Source of the DNA: Eubacterium sp.
GTDB lineage: Bacteria > Bacillota_A > Clostridia > Peptostreptococcales > Anaerovoracaceae
DNA: 8,864 bases
Assembly (NCBI GenBank): GCA_021769545.1
Contig: JAETSS010000040.1
Coordinates: 1 to 8,864 of the forward strand
Reading direction: 5' to 3'
Below the pieces are notes generated by a model that ran no database searches, was not told the origin of the DNA, and saw nothing but the letters and a program-made list of their open reading frames with translations. Below are positions 4,301 through 8,864 of the stretch, one piece after another. The position numbers and the translations under genes were made by a program. Positions within the stretch are counted from its first letter, which is position 1, and every line of letters begins with the position of its first letter.

Positions 4301-5284
4301 TTAAAATCCCAGTCCGAAGTTGTTCTTCACTCTCTTAAGGGTTTTTTCGGCTATTGTATTAGCTCTTTCGGCGCCGTCTTTCAGGATATTCTTAAGCTCT
4401 TCCGTCTCTCTGATTTCATTGAAGTTCTTCTTGATGGGAGCCATGGCTTCCTGCGTTATGGCAACCAGCTCCTTCTTGAAATCTCCATAGCCGCAGCCCT
4501 GAAAATCCGCAACGATGTCATCTATTTCCTTTCCGGAAAGAGCGCTGTATATGCTGAGAAGATTGCTGACTCCCGGCTTGTTTTCCGGATCGAACTTTAT
4601 TACACCGTCGGAATCGGTAGTAGCCTTCATTATGGACTTCTTGATCTTGTTGTCTTCATCAAGGAGCGATATCCTGCTGTGGATGTTCTCCGCGCTCTTG
4701 CTCATCTTGGATGTCGGATCGTCCAGCGCCATGATGCGCGCGCCTGATTTCAAGAATCTTCCGTCGGGAACCACGAAGGTATCCTTCTTTATGGTGTTGT
4801 TTACTCTTATGGCTATGTCCCTGCAAAGCTCGATGTGCTGCTTCTGGTCGTTTCCTACCGGAACTATGTCCGTATCGTAAAGGAGTATATCGGCAGCCAT
4901 CAGTATAGGATACGTGAAAAGCCCCGTAGGTGCGCTTTCCTTACCTCTGCTCTTGTCCTTGAACTGGGTCATCCTGGAAAGCTCGCCCGTATAGGAATTG
5001 CATGTAAGTATCCATGAAAGCTCCGCGTGTCCGCTGACGTCAGACTGAACGAAGACAGTGGACTTCTTAGGATCTATACCAATCGAAAGGTACAGAGCCG
5101 CCACATCAAGGATGTGCTTTCTCAGCTCCTTAGGGTCCTGCGGTACCGTGATGGAATGAAGATCCACTATGCAGTAGATACATTCGTTTTCATCCTGAAG
5201 CTCCACGAACTGTCTCAATGCTCCCAAATAATTTCCCAAATGAATATTTCCTGTAGGCTGTACGCCCGAAAAAACACGCTTCAT
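4301..5284 (-). CDS. trpS: Tryptophanyl-tRNA synthetase
   Basis: This class I aminoacyl-tRNA synthetase charges tRNA-Trp in the cytoplasm. The 327 residues match the usual bacterial length of about 330. It opens MKRVFSGVQPTGNIHLGN, with the HIGH-type signature at about 10-18. It contains the tryptophan-pocket and tRNA region LLYDTDIVPVGNDQKQHIEL (134-153) and the KMSKS loop at 193-197, so both ATP-handling motifs are intact. AGAGGA lies 7 nt before the ATG, overlapping the region just after the gyrA stop. The 13-nt gap to gyrA leaves no room for a T-box leader, so it is presumably transcribed with the gyrase genes. A terminator follows directly. Confidence 0.97.
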   Translation of the reverse strand: MKRVFSGVQPTGNIHLGNYLGALRQFVELQDENECIYCIVDLHSITVPQDPKELRKHILDVAALYLSIGIDPKKSTVFVQSDVSGHAELSWILTCNSYTGELSRMTQFKDKSRGKESAPTGLFTYPILMAADILLYDTDIVPVGNDQKQHIELCRDIAIRVNNTIKKDTFVVPDGRFLKSGARIMALDDPTSKMSKSAENIHSRISLLDEDNKIKKSIMKATTDSDGVIKFDPENKPGVSNLLSIYSALSGKEIDDIVADFQGCGYGDFKKELVAITQEAMAPIKKNFNEIRETEELKNILKDGAERANTIAEKTLKRVKNNFGLGF

Positions 5285-5297
5285 AATATTTTCCTCT

Positions 5298-7820
5298 TTA
5301 ATTCAAATCAAGTTTAGTCTGCTCGGAATTGTCTTCCTTTTTCTTTTTTGCTTTCTTTGCCAGAGCCATCTTGGCGTCCTGCTCATGCTCCTCTTCCTTT
5401 ATGACCTTTGCCATGGAAATGATGTCGGTATCTTCGTCGGTACGCATTATCTTGACTCCCTGGGTAGCTCTGCCCAGCTTCGATACCTCGTCGGCTCTTA
5501 TCCTTATGATAGTTCCCTCCGAGTTGATGAGAAGTATCTCGTCGTCTTCGTCCACCACCATAGCTCCTATCAGCTTACCTGTCTTCTTGAACTTGGTCTT
5601 GTCATATGTGAGAAGTCCCTTGCCGCCTCTTGCCTGTATCTTGTATTCCTTGACAGGTGTCCTCTTACCGAAGCCCTTGCTGGTAACTACCAGAAGCTCT
5701 TCATGAGGCTGAACAAGCTGCATGGATACTACTTCATCATCATCTTCAAGCTTGATGGCTCTTACTCCGCCTGCTATCCTTCCCATAGGTCTTACATCGT
5801 CTTCTGAGAAGCAGATGCATTTACCGTTCTTGGTTATTATGATGACATTGTCATTTCCTGTAGTCTGTTTGATGGATACAAGCTCGTCGCCGTCCTTGAG
5901 GTTGATGGCTATGAGGCCTGTCTTCCTGTTGGTGTCAAACTGCGAAATGGCCGTCTTCTTGATGGTACCGTCCTTGGTGACTGCCATGAGGTACTTGTCG
6001 TCTCTGAAATCCTTGAATGGGATGACGGCGCTGATCCTTTCACGCTGCATCAGATTCAGGAAGTTTATGGCAGGTGTTCCCTTGGCCGTCCTGGTGGCCT
6101 CCGGTATCTCGTATGCCTTTATCCTGTGGACCTTACCTGTGTTGGTAAAGAACATCAGACTGTCGTGGGTCGACGTCATTATGAGATCCGTGACGAAATC
6201 GTTTTCACGCGTCGTAAGTCCCGTGATGCCCTTGCCTCCGCGCTTCTGAGTCTTATAGGTGTCTGCAGGTATCCTCTTGAGATATCCCAGATGTGTGAGT
6301 GTGATGGCTACCTGCTTCTCCTCGATAAGGTCCTCTTCATCCATATCGTCGCTGCCTGAGATGAATCTCGTCCTTCTCTCGTCGCCGTATTTTTCCTTTA
6401 TTTCAAGGAGCTCGTCCTTGATAACGCCCATCAGCAGCTTTTCATCTGCCAGCAGGCTCTTGTAGTAAGCTATCTTTTTCTGCAGCTCTGCATACTCGTT
6501 CTCGATCTTCTCTCTTTCCAGACCCTGCAGCCTTGCGAGCCTCATATCCAGTATCGCCTGAGCCTGTATATCCGAAAGACCGAAGCGATCCATCAGCTTT
6601 TCCTTGGCGTCGTTATAGCTGGATCTGATTATCTTTATTATCTCGTCTATGTTATCGAGAGCTATTCGCAGACCTTCCAGTATGTGAGCTCTGGCCTCGG
6701 CTTTCTTGAGGTCGTACTTCGTTCTTCTGGTAACTACTTCCTTCTGGTGCTTGAGATATTGTTCCAGTATCTCGTAGAGATTCAGTATCTTCGGCTGACC
6801 GTCTACCAGGGCGATCATTATCATGCTGTAGTTGTCCTGGAGCTGCGTATGCTTGTAAAGCCTGTTCAATGTGATCTTTGGATTCGCGTCTCTCTTGAGC
6901 TCTATGACTATACGCATCCCGTTTCTGTTGGATTCGTCACGTATAGCGGAGATGCCTTCTATCCTCTTGTCTCTTACCAGCTCTCCCATCTTTTCCAGCA
7001 TTCTTGCCTTGTTTACCTGGAAAGGGATCTCCGTTATTATTATCTGTGAACGTCCTCTGTCCGTTTCCTCTATATTGGCAACGGCACGAACGGTCACCTT
7101 TCCCTGACCTGTCCTGTATGCTTCGCGGGCACCCTTCTTTCCAAGGATCTGAGCGCCTGTAGGGAAATCCGGGCCCTTTACGATATCTATCAGGTCGTCT
7201 ACTGTGCAGTTTTCATCGTCTATCATCTTAACGGTAGCGTCTATGACCTCTCCAAGATTATGAGGAGGTATCGACGTAGCCATACCTACGGCTATACCGT
7301 TGCTTCCGTTTACCAGCAGATTCGGAAATCTTGCGGGAAGGACCACCGGCTCCTTTTCCTCTTCGTCGAAGTTAGGCATGAAGTCTACGGTTTCCTTGTC
7401 GATGTCTCTTACCATCTCCAGCGAGAACTGCGACATCCTTGCTTCCGTATAACGCATGGCCGCTGCGCCGTCTCCGTCCACCGAACCGAAGTTACCGTGT
7501 CCGTCCACGAGAAGGTATCTGGTGGAGAAGTCCTGGGCCATCCTTACCATGGCGTCGTATATGGAGCTGTCACCGTGAGGGTGATATTTACCCATTACTT
7601 CACCGACGATACGGGCCGACTTCTTGAATGGCTTGTCCGGTGTTATGCCGAGACTGCTCATTCCGTAAAGTATCCTTCTGTGTACCGGCTTGAGTCCGTC
7701 TCTTACGTCGGGAAGAGCACGTCCTACGATTACGCTCATGGCATAATCTATATAGGAGTTTTTCATTTCATCATGTATCTCATGTTGGATCATTTTCTGA
7801 TCTTCTATCAAATTCGCCAT
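5298..7820 (-). CDS. gyrA: DNA gyrase subunit A
   Basis: GyrA forms the A2B2 gyrase that introduces negative supercoils using ATP; this subunit cuts and rejoins DNA. The 840 residues are complete. The catalytic Tyr is Y124 in [11 protein letters not shown], with R123 next to it. The quinolone region around [10 protein letters not shown] (80-89) has Ser85 and Asp89, equivalent to E. coli S83 and D87, so no classic resistance change is seen. The GyrA box QKRGGKG (525-531) begins the C-terminal beta-pinwheel and distinguishes gyrase from topoisomerase IV ParC. A second similar motif, QARGGKG, occurs in a later blade. The end is a Lys-rich and acidic tail. The start is supported by a G-rich Shine-Dalgarno (GGGGGGAG) 10 nt upstream, in the 19-nt gap after gyrB. 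Confidence 0.98.
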   Translation of the reverse strand: MANLIEDQKMIQHEIHDEMKNSYIDYAMSVIVGRALPDVRDGLKPVHRRILYGMSSLGITPDKPFKKSARIVGEVMGKYHPHGDSSIYDAMVRMAQDFSTRYLLVDGHGNFGSVDGDGAAAMRYTEARMSQFSLEMVRDIDKETVDFMPNFDEEEKEPVVLPARFPNLLVNGSNGIAVGMATSIPPHNLGEVIDATVKMIDDENCTVDDLIDIVKGPDFPTGAQILGKKGAREAYRTGQGKVTVRAVANIEETDRGRSQIIITEIPFQVNKARMLEKMGELVRDKRIEGISAIRDESNRNGMRIVIELKRDANPKITLNRLYKHTQLQDNYSMIMIALVDGQPKILNLYEILEQYLKHQKEVVTRRTKYDLKKAEARAHILEGLRIALDNIDEIIKIIRSSYNDAKEKLMDRFGLSDIQAQAILDMRLARLQGLEREKIENEYAELQKKIAYYKSLLADEKLLMGVIKDELLEIKEKYGDERRTRFISGSDDMDEEDLIEEKQVAITLTHLGYLKRIPADTYKTQKRGGKGITGLTTRENDFVTDLIMTSTHDSLMFFTNTGKVHRIKAYEIPEATRTAKGTPAINFLNLMQRERISAVIPFKDFRDDKYLMAVTKDGTIKKTAISQFDTNRKTGLIAINLKDGDELVSIKQTTGNDNVIIITKNGKCICFSEDDVRPMGRIAGGVRAIKLEDDDEVVSMQLVQPHEELLVVTSKGFGKRTPVKEYKIQARGGKGLLTYDKTKFKKTGKLIGAMVVDEDDEILLINSEGTIIRIRADEVSKLGRATQGVKIMRTDEDTDIISMAKVIKEEEHEQDAKMALAKKAKKKKEDNSEQTKLDLN

Positions 7821-7839
7821 AATTTTTCAACTCCCCCCT

Positions 7840-8864
<1,025 letters not shown>

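Noticed and set aside
7551..7583. Quinolone-resistance changes in gyrA
   Set aside because: The residues equivalent to E. coli Ser83 and Asp87 are Ser85 and Asp89, the usual susceptible forms.

Overview
The window looks like a chromosomal segment of a Gram-positive anaerobe of the Clostridia (Firmicutes). The evidence is the protein style (GyrA, GyrB, TrpRS), AGGAG-type ribosome binding sites, a consensus sigma-A promoter, ER/SipW-type signal peptidases with TasA-like substrates, a sortase-type tail, and a TnpV protein typical of clostridial mobile elements. The genus cannot be fixed from sequence reading alone. Every recognised gene lies on the minus strand, so the window reads biologically from right to left.

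Right part (8864 to 4301): the 3' portion of gyrB (its N-terminus lies outside the window), complete gyrA and complete trpS. The gaps are only 19 and 13 nt, so the three are probably one transcription unit. It ends at a strong hairpin terminator with a T-rich tail (about 4228-4282).

Middle part (4196 to 934): an accessory surface-protein locus. A very good sigma-A promoter (TTGAAG, 17 nt, TATAAT) drives an ER/SipW-type signal peptidase (209 aa) and then a secreted TasA-like protein (247 aa) with a SipW-type signal peptide. A GC-rich hairpin terminator or attenuator follows. After it come a second TasA-like protein (393 aa from the start preferred here) and a second, shorter SipW-type peptidase (150 aa) that overlaps it by 29 nt. 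The larger TasA-like protein carries a signal peptide, a four-copy 54-bp (18-residue) Asp/Pro-rich spacer, a variant SPKTG sorting motif, a membrane helix and a basic tail. The simplest reading is a secreted fibre or surface layer: one peptidase per substrate, a major subunit, and a wall-anchored partner. No sortase gene is present in the window.

Left part (933 to 1): mobile-element debris. There is an apparently intact tnpV gene and, at the window edge, the 5' part of an IS256-family (mutator-type) transposase gene. That gene has lost most of its N-terminal region by what looks like an in-frame internal deletion, leaving the leader fused directly to the first catalytic Asp segment.

No tRNA, rRNA, CRISPR array or riboswitch was recognised. 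No gene-free stretch exceeds 300 nt; the longest are 4122-4300 (promoter, two palindromes, terminator) and 2540-2694 (terminator and an AT-rich hairpin).
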